This document shows, piece after piece, positions 52,841 to 61,857 of a DNA stretch of 64,000 nucleotides. The position numbers were made by a program, and so were the translations under genes. How positions within the stretch are numbered: position 1 is the stretch's first letter; each line of letters starts with the position of its first letter. Source of the stretch: Fodinibacter sp963763015. GTDB taxonomy: Bacteria > Actinomycetota > Actinomycetes > Actinomycetales > Dermatophilaceae. Where the stretch lies: NCBI GenBank assembly GCA_963763015.1, contig CAVXML010000007.1, positions 186,001 through 250,000 of the forward strand. Reading direction: 5' to 3'. Below the pieces are notes generated by a model. The model worked only from the letters and a program-made list of their open reading frames with translations, was not told where the DNA came from and did not search any database.

Positions 52841-53749
52841 TCAGCCGAAGCGGCCGGAGATGTAGTCCTCGGTCCGCGGGTCGGCGGGGTTGCTGAAGAT
52901 CCTTGTCGTCTCGTCGAACTCCACGAGGTGGCCGGTGCGGTCGCCGTGGCCCTCCGCGGCCTCGGCCGTGAAGAAGGCCGTCCGGTCGGCGACCCGGGCC
53001 GCCTGCTGCATGTTGTGGGTGACGATGACGATGGTGTAGTCCTCCCGGAGGTCCGTCATGAGGTCCTCGATGCGCGCGGTCGCGATGGGGTCGAGGGCGG
53101 AGCACGGCTCGTCCATGAGGATCACCTCGGGCTTGACGGCGATCGTGCGTGCGATGCACAGCCTCTGCTGCTGGCCACCGGACAGCCCGTACGCCGACTG
53201 CTTGAGCTTGTCCTTGACCTCGTCCCAGAGGGCCGCCCCGCGCAGGCTCTCCTCGACCACGTCGTCCATCGAGGAGACCTTCATGCCGGTGACCTTCGGT
53301 CCGTAGGCGACGTTGTCGTAGATCGACTTCGGGAAGGGGTTCGGCTTCTGGAAGACCATCCCGATCCGGCGGCGGACCTCGATCGGGTCGACGTCCTTAC
53401 CGTAGATGTCCGTGCCGTGGTAGGCGATGGTGCCCTCGACTCGAGTGCCGGGAATGAGGTCGTTCATCCGGTTCAGGGCTCGGAGCACCGTCGACTTGCC
53501 GCACCCCGACGGTCCGATGAGCGCGGTGATCTCGTGGACTCCGATGTCCATGGTGACCTGGTTGACCGCCCGGAACTCGCCGTAGTAGAGGCTGACGTCC
53601 GTGCAGCTGAGCACGGCACGGGGAGCCTCCGAGGGGTCCAGCCGGCCTGCGTCGATCGTCTCCGTCCGTCGCATGGGGATGGTCGCGGTGCTGTCCACGA
53701 TGGGCTCTCCTGAGGTCGAGGTGGTCGGGGGGGCGCTCTGCTCGGTCAT
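52841..53749 (-). CDS. pstB: Phosphate ABC transporter ATP-binding protein
   Basis: 302 residues from ATG 53749, with an N-terminal extension of about 40 residues. ABC motifs: Walker A LIGPSGCGKSTVLRAL, signature LSGGQQQRLCIAR, Walker B VILMDEPCSALDP, and switch His in IVIVTHNMQQAARV. Together with PstC and PstA it drives high-affinity phosphate uptake. Its ATG overlaps the pstA stop (ATGA). Confidence 0.95.
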   Translation of the reverse strand: MTEQSAPPTTSTSGEPIVDSTATIPMRRTETIDAGRLDPSEAPRAVLSCTDVSLYYGEFRAVNQVTMDIGVHEITALIGPSGCGKSTVLRALNRMNDLIPGTRVEGTIAYHGTDIYGKDVDPIEVRRRIGMVFQKPNPFPKSIYDNVAYGPKVTGMKVSSMDDVVEESLRGAALWDEVKDKLKQSAYGLSGGQQQRLCIARTIAVKPEVILMDEPCSALDPIATARIEDLMTDLREDYTIVIVTHNMQQAARVADRTAFFTAEAAEGHGDRTGHLVEFDETTRIFSNPADPRTEDYISGRFG

Positions 53750-54651
53750 CGCGGGTTCGAGTACCGGTTGCGGATGACGATCGCCACGGCGTTCATGGCG
53801 ATGACGAGGACGAGGAGCAGGATGCTGGCGGCCGCGGCGAGCTGCTGGAACTCCTCCTGCGATCGGCTCGCCCAGTCGAAGATCTGGATCGGCATCGTCG
53901 TGAACCCGCTGAGCAGTCCGTTGGGGTCGAACTTGACGAAGACGAGGCCGCCGAGGAGGAGGAGCGGCGCTGCCTCGCCGATGGCCCGCGAGAGGGCGAG
54001 GATCGTCCCCGTCGCGATGCCGGGGACCGCGGCAGGGAGGGTCTGGCGCTGGAGGGTCTGCATCGGGCTGGCGCCCAGGGCGAGCGAGCCCTGGCGGATC
54101 TCCTGGGGAACGGCACGCAGGGCCTCACGGGTCGCCACGATCACGACGGGCAGGATGAGCAGGGCCAGGGCGATGCCGCCGGCGATGACGGTGTTCCTCG
54201 GGATGCCGATCGCGACGACTGCCGCCGCGGCGAGCATGCCGTAGATGATGGCCGGGACCGCGGCCAGGTTCTGCACGTTGAGCTCGACGAAGTGCGCGAA
54301 CCTGCTCTTCTTCGATGCGAACTCCTCGAGGTACGCCGCTGCGGCGACGCCGACCGGGAGCGCCATGAGCGCGGTCACGCCGATCACCCAGGCCGTCCCG
54401 AGGATGGCGGCGCGCGCTCCCGCGGTCTCGGGGGCGATCTGGGAGGTGTAGTTGGTGAACAGCTGCGCGTCGATGCGCGACCGACCCTCGATGAAGGTGG
54501 TCACGAGCAGTACGGCGAGGACGAGCATGCCGAAGAACAGGCACAGCCACAGGGCGATGAGGAAGACGAGTGACCTCGCGCTCTTCTCGCCGTGCGCCGC
54601 CGAGGTCAGCGGCCGGCTCGCCGAGGTCGGCTCGAGGGTGACGGCGGCCAT
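53746..54651 (-). CDS. pstA: Phosphate ABC transporter permease
   Basis: 301 residues from ATG 54651, whose A is shared with the pstC stop (TGATG); the longer upstream frame is the pstC region in another frame. Six TM helices; the coupling loop EALRAVPQEIRQGSLALGAS is the EAA-like motif that contacts PstB. It forms the membrane channel with PstC. Confidence 0.93.
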   Translation of the reverse strand: MAAVTLEPTSASRPLTSAAHGEKSARSLVFLIALWLCLFFGMLVLAVLLVTTFIEGRSRIDAQLFTNYTSQIAPETAGARAAILGTAWVIGVTALMALPVGVAAAAYLEEFASKKSRFAHFVELNVQNLAAVPAIIYGMLAAAAVVAIGIPRNTVIAGGIALALLILPVVIVATREALRAVPQEIRQGSLALGASPMQTLQRQTLPAAVPGIATGTILALSRAIGEAAPLLLLGGLVFVKFDPNGLLSGFTTMPIQIFDWASRSQEEFQQLAAAASILLLVLVIAMNAVAIVIRNRYSNPR

Positions 54652-55622
54652 CAGTAGATCTCCCGGAAGCGGTTGACGAGGCGGATGCTGATGATGTTGA
54701 TGACGAAGGTGATGGCGAAGAGCGTGAGCCCGACCGCGAAGAGGGTGTTGTACTGCAGGGACCCCTGGACGCTGTCTCCCAGCGCCGCCGAGGCGATGAA
54801 GCCGGTCATCGTCTGGCCGCCCTCGAGCGGGTCGCTGACCATCTTGGCCTGGCTGCCCGCGGCCATCGCGACGATCATCGTCTCGCCGACCGCACGGCTG
54901 AGGCCGAGCACGATGGATGCCGCGATCCCGGAGATGGCGGCCGGGAACACGACCCTGAGCACGGTGCGCATCCGGTTGGCGCCGAGGCCGTACGACGCCT
55001 CCCGCAGGGACCGCGGCACGGCGGACATGGCGTCCTCGGCGAGGGAGGCCACCGTCGGGATGATCATGACACCGAGGACGAGGCCCGCGGCGAGGACCGA
55101 GAAGGTCCCGACCTGGATGCCGAGCAGGTCGTTGAGCACCACGGGCCCGACGAACGCGACGGCGAAGAGGCCGTAGACGACCGACGGAACGCCGGCGAGG
55201 AGCTCGAGCGTCGGCTTGAGGACCTTCCGGGTGCGTGTCGAGGCGTACTCGGACAGGTAGATCGCGGCGCCGAGGCCGATCGGGATGGCGAGCGACAGGG
55301 CGATCGCGGTGGTCCACAGGGTGCCGGTGATCAGCGGAAGGACCCCGTACGCCGGGTCGGTGAAGCGCGGGGTCCACGAGGTGCCGGTGAGGAACTCGAG
55401 GATGCTCACCTCGCGGAAGAACTGGATGGCCGGCACGAGCAGGGAGAGGATGATCCCCACCGTCGTGAGAACGGAGACCGCCGCGGCCGCGACGAGCAGG
55501 GCGAACACGACCTTCTCTCCCCGGCGGGGCCGCGTGGAGCGCAGCGAGACCGGCTGCTGCGGGGACGGGCGTGGGCCCCTCGAGGTCGTCGAGGGGCCCA
55601 CACCGGCGTTGATGGTGGTCAC
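54651..55622 (-). CDS. pstC: Phosphate ABC transporter permease
   Basis: 323 residues from GTG 55622 (VTTINAGVGPSTTSRG), the likely start before the first TM helix (VVFALLVAAAAVSVLTTVG). The permease core contains SEYASTRTRKVLKPTLELLA, GVPSVVYGLFAVAFVGP and the coupling loop SAVPRSLREASYGLGANR. The pstS stop lies 32 nt upstream of its start, so both are co-transcribed. Confidence 0.93.
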   Translation of the reverse strand: MTTINAGVGPSTTSRGPRPSPQQPVSLRSTRPRRGEKVVFALLVAAAAVSVLTTVGIILSLLVPAIQFFREVSILEFLTGTSWTPRFTDPAYGVLPLITGTLWTTAIALSLAIPIGLGAAIYLSEYASTRTRKVLKPTLELLAGVPSVVYGLFAVAFVGPVVLNDLLGIQVGTFSVLAAGLVLGVMIIPTVASLAEDAMSAVPRSLREASYGLGANRMRTVLRVVFPAAISGIAASIVLGLSRAVGETMIVAMAAGSQAKMVSDPLEGGQTMTGFIASAALGDSVQGSLQYNTLFAVGLTLFAITFVINIISIRLVNRFREIY

Positions 55623-55654
55623 GAGGAGGTGCTCCGATGGTGGGTGCGGCGACC

Positions 55655-56620
55655 TCAGCCGAGGGCGGCGAGCTCGTCCTGTGCGGTCTTCTTCTGCTCC
55701 TCGCTCAGCGGGATGAACTTCGCGGCCTCGGCCACCTCGGCCTCGTTGTCGACGAAGAAGGTCACGAAGGACTTCAGGGCCGGGTTCGAGGCCCAGGCCT
55801 TCTTGTCGATGTAGATGTACAGGGGGCGCGAGAGCGGGGCGTAGGAGCCGTCGCGGGCGGTCTCCGAGCTGGGGGAGATGCACCCCTCGCCGTTGTCCAC
55901 CTGCACCGCGGTCAGGGCGTCGGCGTTCTCCTCGAAGTAGGTGAAGCCGAAGTAGCCCAGTGCGTTCTTGTCGCCGGAGACGCCCTGCACGATGACGTTG
56001 TCGTCCTCGGAGGGCTCGTAGTCGGTGCGCGACGCGCCCTCCTCACCGTTGATCTCGTCGGTGAAGTAGTCGAAGGTGCCCGAGTCGGTCCCGGGTCCGT
56101 AGAGCTTGATGTCCTCGGCGGGGAACGACGGGTTCACCTGGTTCCACGTGGTGACCTTGCCGGTCGCGGCGGGCTCCCAGAGAGTCTTGAGCTCCGCGAC
56201 CGTGAGGCACTTGAGGAAGGTGTTCTCCTTGTTGGCGACGATGGTCAGGGCGTCGTTGGCGACGACGACCTCCTGGTACTCGATGCCCTTGGCCTCGCAG
56301 GCGGCCTTCTCCTCGTCCTTGATCGGACGGGAGGCGTTGGACACCTGGGTCTGGCCCTCGCAGAACTTCTTGAAGCCGCCACCGGTGCCGGAGGTCCCCA
56401 CGGTGATGTTGACGCCGGTGTTCTCGGTCATGAACAGCTCCGCGGCGGCGGAGGTCAGGGGCCCGACGGTGCTGGACCCGTCGGAGGCGATGGAGCCGCT
56501 CAGCGCCGCCCCGGTGGCCGCTGCGGCGTCGGAGTCGGCCTGCTGGCCGCCGCAGGCGCTCAGGGTGAGCGCGCCGGCGAGCGCGAGGGCGGCAGGGGCG
56601 CCGAAACGCGAGATCTTCAC
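55655..56620 (-). CDS. pstS: Periplasmic phosphate-binding lipoprotein
   Basis: 321 residues. Signal peptide with lipobox LTLSACGG (acylated Cys near residue 23), then a mature phosphate-binding domain: SGSIASDGSSTVGPLT, GTSGTGGGFKKFCEG, ASRPIKDEE and GPGTDSGTFDYFT supply the ligand-contact Ser/Thr/Asp/Arg residues. It delivers phosphate to PstCA. It is first in the leftward pstSCAB operon and sits behind a PHO-box-like repeat. Confidence 0.95.
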   Translation of the reverse strand: MKISRFGAPAALALAGALTLSACGGQQADSDAAAATGAALSGSIASDGSSTVGPLTSAAAELFMTENTGVNITVGTSGTGGGFKKFCEGQTQVSNASRPIKDEEKAACEAKGIEYQEVVVANDALTIVANKENTFLKCLTVAELKTLWEPAATGKVTTWNQVNPSFPAEDIKLYGPGTDSGTFDYFTDEINGEEGASRTDYEPSEDDNVIVQGVSGDKNALGYFGFTYFEENADALTAVQVDNGEGCISPSSETARDGSYAPLSRPLYIYIDKKAWASNPALKSFVTFFVDNEAEVAEAAKFIPLSEEQKKTAQDELAALG

Positions 56621-56680
56621 GGATGTACCTCTCGAGAAGGACAGGGGCAGGAAGGCGGGCGACGCTGCCCGACGCCGAGA

Positions 56681-56735
56681 ACGCTATGGATGCCGGATGA
56701 CGCGTCGACCCGCCGCGGGTGAACGGTCCGTGAAC
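56681..56735 (-). promoter_or_regulatory. pstS: PHO box and -10 of the pstSCAB operon
   Basis: On the minus strand GTTCACGGACC and GTTCACCCGCG stand in direct repeat with an 11-bp period (GTTCAC complements at 56730-56735 and 56719-56724), matching the actinobacterial PhoP box. TAGCGT (complement of 56681-56686) is the -10, about 27 nt further in the direction of transcription. The operon should therefore be induced on phosphate limitation. Confidence 0.75.
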
Positions 56736-56798
56736 GGCATCCGGACATTGGTCGACCCCGGGCCCCGCACGTGAGGCCGGTGCAGGGCCGAACCCCTG

Positions 56799-57746
56799 TC
56801 AGGGCAGGTGGCGCTCGACCGCGACGACCCTGGCGGCGTCCCCGGTGCCGACGAGGTGGCAGACGAGGGCCTCCCCCTTGGCGAGCTTCTCGTCGCGGGC
56901 CTCCGCGAACGCCTCGACCACCTCGACCGCCCCGGCCCTGTCGAGGTCCAACCGGGGGGCCAGGTCGTCCATGAGAGTCGGCAGCAGCGGTCCGTGGGTG
57001 CACAGCAGGGCAGGCTCCCCACGGTCGAGGAGGCGACCCAGGTGCCGGCGCGCGCGGTCGGGCGCCCCCTCGAAGCCCTCCTCGGACAGCCTGCTGCGGG
57101 TGTGGATCCGCAGACCGGCCGCCACTGCATACGGCTTGATGGTGGCCACGCACCGGAGCGACGGTGAGCTGAGCAGGCGGGTGACGCCGTAGGCCGCGAG
57201 CACGGGCCCCAGCTGGGCGGCGCGCAGTCGCCCTTCGGCGTCGAGCGGCCGACGAGGGTCCTTTCCTCGCCACTCGGCGCGGGCCATGGCTCGGGCGTGC
57301 CGAACCAGGATGAGCGGCCAGGTGTCCAAGCGGTCCGTCTGCTGCAAGCGCACCAGCGCCAGCAGCTGGTCGCGGTCGCGGGCGTAGTCGAGGCGTGCGT
57401 GGGCGGTCGGGACGTCGAGCCAGACGAGCTCGTCGATCTCGTTGACGAGGTGTCCGTGACCGCCGGTGACCTGCGCCGACCAGTACCGGACGACCTTGTC
57501 GTCGGGGGTGCCGTCGCGCCCGAGAAGCGTGTAGCGCGCCTCGGGCAGCGGGGGGCCGAGGCGGACCACCAGCCCGGTCTCCTCCTCGGTCTCGCGGGCG
57601 GCTGCGACCGCCCAGTCCTCGTCCGAGTCCAGCTTGCCCTTGGCCCACGACCAGTCGTCGTAGCGCGGGCGGTGGACGAGCGCCACCTCCAGCACGCCGT
57701 CGTCGCGGAGCCGCCACGGGAGGGTGCCGGCAGCGGGGATCTTCAC
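56799..57746 (-). CDS. NUDIX hydrolase with histidine phosphatase domain (MutT1-like)
   Basis: 315 residues from ATG 57746. Residues 1-135 form the NUDIX domain with GKLDSDEDWAVAAARETEEETG (Nudix box). Residues 145-310 are a histidine-phosphatase domain with LILVRHARAM and the second His in LLCTHGPLLP. The same two-domain layout is mycobacterial MutT1 (about 316 residues), which also lies next to ppk1 and cleanses oxidised 8-oxo-guanine nucleotides. Confidence 0.87.
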   Translation of the reverse strand: MKIPAAGTLPWRLRDDGVLEVALVHRPRYDDWSWAKGKLDSDEDWAVAAARETEEETGLVVRLGPPLPEARYTLLGRDGTPDDKVVRYWSAQVTGGHGHLVNEIDELVWLDVPTAHARLDYARDRDQLLALVRLQQTDRLDTWPLILVRHARAMARAEWRGKDPRRPLDAEGRLRAAQLGPVLAAYGVTRLLSSPSLRCVATIKPYAVAAGLRIHTRSRLSEEGFEGAPDRARRHLGRLLDRGEPALLCTHGPLLPTLMDDLAPRLDLDRAGAVEVVEAFAEARDEKLAKGEALVCHLVGTGDAARVVAVERHLP

Positions 57747-57782
57747 GCGGCCCTCGCCCTCACGCCGCCACCGGGGCCCTCG

Positions 57783-60152
57783 TCACCGGCGTCGAGCCTT
57801 GCGGCGCCGCTTCGCGTGCATCTCGATGAGGGCGGCCTGGAGGTCGGCGAGCTGGGCCCCCTGGGAGTCGACGTGGTGGCGAATCCAGCGACCGTCGCCG
57901 CCGAGCTTCCAGTGCATGTACTCGTCGCTCATGCCCCGGTCCATGAGGGACCGGAGGTCGGCGAGGTGCCGTGGGTCGGTGAGCCGGACCAGCGCCTCGA
58001 CGCGCCGGTCGAGGTTTCGGTGCATCATGTCGGCGCTGCCGATGTAGACCTGAGGGTCGCCGCCGCCGGCGAACTCGAAGATCCGGGAGTGCTCGAGGAA
58101 CCGGCCGAGCACGGAGCGGACCTCGATCGTCTCCGACAGGCCCTCCACCTGCGGGCGCAGGGCGCAGATCCCACGCACCCACAGCTGGATGCGGACGCCC
58201 GCCCGCGACGCGCGGTAGAGGGCGTCCATGAGCTGCTCGTCGACGATGGAGTTGACCTTCCAGGCGATGTGCCCGCTGCCCGGCTGGTTCCTCTCGTGCT
58301 CGATCTCCGCCTCGATGAGGTCGATCAGCCCCGAGCGCACCGATCGGGGGGCCACGAGGAGCCGCTTGAACCGGCTCCGCGGGGCGACCCCGGAGAGCTG
58401 GTTGAACAGGCGGGTGAGGTCCTCGCCGACCTGCTCGTCGACCGTCAGCAGCCCCAGGTCCTCGTAGAGGCGCGCCGTCTTCGGGTTGTAGTTCCCCGTG
58501 CCGACGTGGCAGTAGCGGCGCAGGCCCTCGGTCTCCTGGCGGATGACCAGGCACAGCTTGGCGTGCGTCTTCAGCCCGACGATGCCGTAGACGACGTGGA
58601 CCCCCGCGTGCTCGAGCTTGCGGGCCCAGGAGATGTTGTTCTCCTCGTCGAACCTGGCCTTGATCTCGACGACCGCGAGTACCTGCTTGCCGGCCTCGGC
58701 CGCGTCGATGAGGGCGTCGATGATCGGGCTGTCGCCGCTGGTGCGGTAGAGGGTCTGCTTGATGGCGAGGACGCGGGGGTCGACCGCGGCCTGCTCGATG
58801 AAGGCCTGGACCGACGTCGAGAACGAGTCGTAGGGGTGGTGCAGCAGGACGTCCTGCTTGCGGATCGAGGCGAAGATGTCGCGGGCCTTGGCGCTCTCGG
58901 TGGGGGCCAGGTCGGGGTTGGTGCGGGCGACGAACGGGTCGAAGTGCAGCTCGGACCGCTCAAGGTCCGCGATGACGTTGAGCGCGCGCAGGTCCAGCGG
59001 TGCCGGGAGGCGGTAGACCTCGGACCCGGCCACGCCGAGCTCGCGCACGAGCAGGTCGAGCACGTGGGCGTCCATGGCGTCCTCGACCTCGAGCCGCACG
59101 GGAGGCCCGAAGCGCCGGCGGGTCAGCTCACGCTCGAGCGCGGTGAGGAGGTTCTCGTTGTCGTCCTCCTCGACCTCGAGGTCCTCGTTGCGCGTGACCC
59201 GGAACGTGAAGTGCTCGCGCACGTCCATCCCGGGGAACAGGTGGTCCAGGTGCGCCGAGATGACGTCCTCGAGCGGCACGAAGCGGGTGTCGTACATGTC
59301 GGCCAGTGGGGACTGGTCCGGCCCCACCTCCACCCGCAGCAGGCGCGGCAGGACCGGCGGCACCTTCACCCTCGCGAAGTGCTCCTTGCCGGTGCGCGGG
59401 TTGACGAGCACGACCGCGAGGTTCAGCGAGAGCCCCGAGATGTAGGGGAAGGGGTGGGCGGGGTCCACGGCCAGCGGCGTGAGGACGGGGAAGAGCCGGT
59501 CGGTGAAGACGCCGCCGATGCGGCTGCGTTCGTCGTCGGAGAGCTCGTCCCAGCGGACGATGGTGATGCCCTCGGTCTCCAGGGCAGGGCGCACCTGGTC
59601 GCGGTAGACCCGGGCCTGCATCGAGAGCAGCTCGTGCGCGACGAGGGAGATCTGCTCCAGGACCTCCCGTGGCTCCAGCCCCGACGCCGAGCGCACCGCG
59701 ATGCCGGTGGCGATCCGGCGCTTGAGGCCGGCCACCCGGACCATGAAGAACTCGTCGAGGTTCGAGGCGAAGATCGCGAGGTACCGGCAGCGCTCCAGCA
59801 GGGGGACGTTCTCGTCCGCGGCGAGCTGCAGGACGCGCTCGTTGAACTGCAGCCACGAGATCTCGCGGTCGAGGAACCGATCGGGCGGCAGGGCCTGCTC
59901 CTCGTCGAGGGCGTGGGCGACCGCGGTCGAGCGGACGAAACGCCCGTTGGAGGCGCGGGGCTGGTGGGTGCGGGTCTCGGTCGCGGCGGCGCTCGCGATC
60001 GAGACCTCGCTCACGATGGTGCCCTCGGAGCCGTCCGGCCCGGCGACGGCGACCCCCTCGGCGGGTGCCGTCGTGGCCTCCGGGTCGGCACGGGTTGCGG
60101 CGTCGCGGGCGGAGGTCTCCTCGTGAAGCCCGACTCCTGTGTCTGCCGTCAT
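57783..60152 (-). CDS. ppk1: Polyphosphate kinase 1
   Basis: 789 residues from ATG 60152, about 100 residues longer at the N-terminus than Escherichia coli PPK1. Motifs of the phospholipase-D-like fold: SWLQFNERVLQLA, YRTSGDSPIIDALIDAAEAG, the phosphorylated His in GLKTHAKLCLVIR, HVGTGNYNPKTARLYEDLGL, and the second conserved His in RFLEHSRIF. It makes polyphosphate from ATP. It follows the mutT1-like gene's strand with a 36-nt gap, preceded by mshD upstream. Confidence 0.92.
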   Translation of the reverse strand: MTADTGVGLHEETSARDAATRADPEATTAPAEGVAVAGPDGSEGTIVSEVSIASAAATETRTHQPRASNGRFVRSTAVAHALDEEQALPPDRFLDREISWLQFNERVLQLAADENVPLLERCRYLAIFASNLDEFFMVRVAGLKRRIATGIAVRSASGLEPREVLEQISLVAHELLSMQARVYRDQVRPALETEGITIVRWDELSDDERSRIGGVFTDRLFPVLTPLAVDPAHPFPYISGLSLNLAVVLVNPRTGKEHFARVKVPPVLPRLLRVEVGPDQSPLADMYDTRFVPLEDVISAHLDHLFPGMDVREHFTFRVTRNEDLEVEEDDNENLLTALERELTRRRFGPPVRLEVEDAMDAHVLDLLVRELGVAGSEVYRLPAPLDLRALNVIADLERSELHFDPFVARTNPDLAPTESAKARDIFASIRKQDVLLHHPYDSFSTSVQAFIEQAAVDPRVLAIKQTLYRTSGDSPIIDALIDAAEAGKQVLAVVEIKARFDEENNISWARKLEHAGVHVVYGIVGLKTHAKLCLVIRQETEGLRRYCHVGTGNYNPKTARLYEDLGLLTVDEQVGEDLTRLFNQLSGVAPRSRFKRLLVAPRSVRSGLIDLIEAEIEHERNQPGSGHIAWKVNSIVDEQLMDALYRASRAGVRIQLWVRGICALRPQVEGLSETIEVRSVLGRFLEHSRIFEFAGGGDPQVYIGSADMMHRNLDRRVEALVRLTDPRHLADLRSLMDRGMSDEYMHWKLGGDGRWIRHHVDSQGAQLADLQAALIEMHAKRRRKARRR

Positions 60153-60164
60153 GTCCCAATCCTG

Positions 60165-61130
60165 TCAGGTGCGCGCTCGCCTGTATTGTCCGTCGACCGC
60201 CACGTCGACGAAGCCGAGCCGCTCGTAGGTACGGCGGGCGGCGGCGTTGTCCCCGTCGACGTAGAGCTCGACCTCGCGCAGGCCGAGGCGGGCGAGGTGC
60301 GCCAGCCCCAGCCGGGTCAGCGGTCCACCGAGCCCGCGGCCCTGGTACGCGGGGTCCACACCGACCACGTAGACCTCCCCGACCTCGTCCGTCAGATCGC
60401 TGGCGGCACGCCGCTGGGGCGGCGTGTCGCCGCGATCTGACAGACGAGGTCGGGGAGCCGGGGGCGGGTCGACCTTGGTCCAGTGGAAGGCGACGACCTC
60501 ACCGGTCGCGTCGTCCTCGACGAGCAGCAGCCCAGCGGGGTCGAACCACGGCTGGGCCATCCGCTCGTGCAGGTCCGCCAGCGTGAGCGACCCCTGTTCC
60601 GGATGCCGTGCGAACGCCGCCGCGTTGAGCCGCACCCAGACCTCGTCGTCCTGGCCCGGGCGGAAGGCGCGGACCGAGAAGCCCGGCGGCAGCGGCGGGT
60701 CGGCGGCATCCGCCTCGGTCAGGGGGCGGCGCATCCTGAACAGGCTGCGCGTCAGCTCCAGGCCGGCCGCGCGCGCCAGCTCCTGCGCAGCGGGCAGCAT
60801 CCCGTGGGCCCAGACGCTGCACGCCCCCTCGGCGAGCACCGCGTCGAGCAGTGCCCGGCCGTGCCCGTGGCGGCGGTGGGCCGGGTCGACGACGAGCTCG
60901 GCCGCGGCATCCGGCGTGCCCGCCCCTGCGACCTGCGCGTAGCCGACGGGGCTGCCGTCCGCGGCGTTTCGCAGAAGGTGCACGACGCCCTCGCGGGGTG
61001 GGCCGACCGCGAGGCGGAAGGCCTCGGAGACGGGAGCGACCCCGTCCTCCCGCTCGGCGCGCGACCACAGCTCACGCAGGAGCCCGGCCGTGGCGGGCTC
61101 CACCTCGAGGGCGCGGGCGGTCCCCGCCAC
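60165..61130 (-). CDS. mshD: Mycothiol synthase (MshD), with in-frame palindromic insertion
   Basis: 321 residues from ATG 61130. Two tandem GNAT domains: VVDPAHRRHGHGRALLDAVL in the first and VYVVGVDPAYQGRGLGGPL in the second, with the C-terminal YERLGFVDVAVDGQYRR typical of MshD, which acetylates Cys-GlcN-Ins with acetyl-CoA in the last step of mycothiol synthesis. Between FHWTKV (to residue 220) and EVYVVG (from residue 252), homologues have only a few residues; here about 28 extra residues are coded by the palindromic element at 60375-60457. The reading frame is preserved. Confidence 0.9.
   Translation of the reverse strand: MAGTARALEVEPATAGLLRELWSRAEREDGVAPVSEAFRLAVGPPREGVVHLLRNAADGSPVGYAQVAGAGTPDAAAELVVDPAHRRHGHGRALLDAVLAEGACSVWAHGMLPAAQELARAAGLELTRSLFRMRRPLTEADAADPPLPPGFSVRAFRPGQDDEVWVRLNAAAFARHPEQGSLTLADLHERMAQPWFDPAGLLLVEDDATGEVVAFHWTKVDPPPAPRPRLSDRGDTPPQRRAASDLTDEVGEVYVVGVDPAYQGRGLGGPLTRLGLAHLARLGLREVELYVDGDNAAARRTYERLGFVDVAVDGQYRRART
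60375..60457. repeat. Palindromic repeat element, copy inside mshD
   Basis: Arms CTCCCCGACCTCGTC (60375-60389) and GACGAGGTCGGGGAG (60443-60457) are perfectly complementary; next inside, GTCAGATCGC (60391-60400) pairs with GCGATCTGAC (60432-60441), then GGCGGCACGCCGC with GCGGCGTGTCGCC. The whole 83 bp is one long hairpin with a TGGG loop. It shares outer arms, inner blocks and right flank with 3871-3953, and its single arm difference is compensated on both sides. Confidence 0.85.
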
Positions 61131-61131
61131 C

Positions 61132-61830
61132 TCAGGACTCGATCTCGGAGAATGAGTCGGCGACCTCGGGAACGAACCGGTAGCCGACGTTGCGCACGGT
61201 GCCGATGAGCACCTCGTAGTCGGTACCGAGCTTGGCCCGGAGGCGCCGCACGTGGACGTCGACGGTACGCGTGCCGCCGAAGTAGTCGTAGCCCCAGACC
61301 TCCTGGAGCAGCTGCGAGCGGGTGAAGACGCGGCCGGGGTGCTGCGCCAGGTACTTCAGGAGCTCGAACTCCTTGTACGTGAGGTCGAGGAGCCGTCCGC
61401 GCAGCCGCACGGAGTAGGTCGCCTCGTCGATGACCAGCGCACCCGCCTGGATCGGCCCGCCCTCGTCGACCGCCGACTCCACCGTGCGCCCGAGGGCGAG
61501 CCGCAGCCGCGCCTCCACCTCGGCAGGGCCGGCGGTGTCGAGGATGACGTCGTCGATGCCCCAGTCGCTGGTGATGCCGGCCAGGCCCCCCTCGGTCACC
61601 ACCACCATGAGCGGTGAGGAGATGCCCGTCGTGCAGATCACCCGGCACAGCGACTTGGCCATGGCCAGCTCGCGCCGGGCGTCGACGACGACGACGTCGG
61701 CCTGCGGGGCGTCCACGAGCGCGGACGCCTCGGCCGGAAGGATGCGAACATGGTGGGAGAGCAGTCCGAGCGCCGGGACCACCTCGGCGCTGGGCGCCAA
61801 GGTGTTCGTCAGCAGCAGGAGTTGGGCCAT
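61132..61830 (-). CDS. glnR: GlnR-type OmpR-family nitrogen regulator
   Basis: 232 residues from ATG 61830. The receiver-like N-terminal domain (MAQLLLLTNTLAPSAEV, VVVDARRELAMAKSLCRVI) lacks the usual phospho-acceptor setting with its full acidic pocket, as in GlnR. The C-terminal winged helix has DLTYKEFELLKYLAQHPGRV, TRSQLLQEVWGYDYFGGTRT and VRRLRAKLGTDYEVLIGTVR. GlnR controls glutamine synthetase and ammonium transport genes. It lies next to mshD as in mycobacteria, with a 1-nt gap. Confidence 0.88.
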   Translation of the reverse strand: MAQLLLLTNTLAPSAEVVPALGLLSHHVRILPAEASALVDAPQADVVVVDARRELAMAKSLCRVICTTGISSPLMVVVTEGGLAGITSDWGIDDVILDTAGPAEVEARLRLALGRTVESAVDEGGPIQAGALVIDEATYSVRLRGRLLDLTYKEFELLKYLAQHPGRVFTRSQLLQEVWGYDYFGGTRTVDVHVRRLRAKLGTDYEVLIGTVRNVGYRFVPEVADSFSEIES

Positions 61831-61857
61831 CGCCCCTCAGGATAGGCGGTCGAGCAG

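Noticed and set aside
57297..60440. 1047-codon open frame on the plus strand
   Set aside because: It is antisense to mutT1-like, ppk1 and the end of mshD, all of which have clear protein motifs. High GC alone keeps the opposing frame open.
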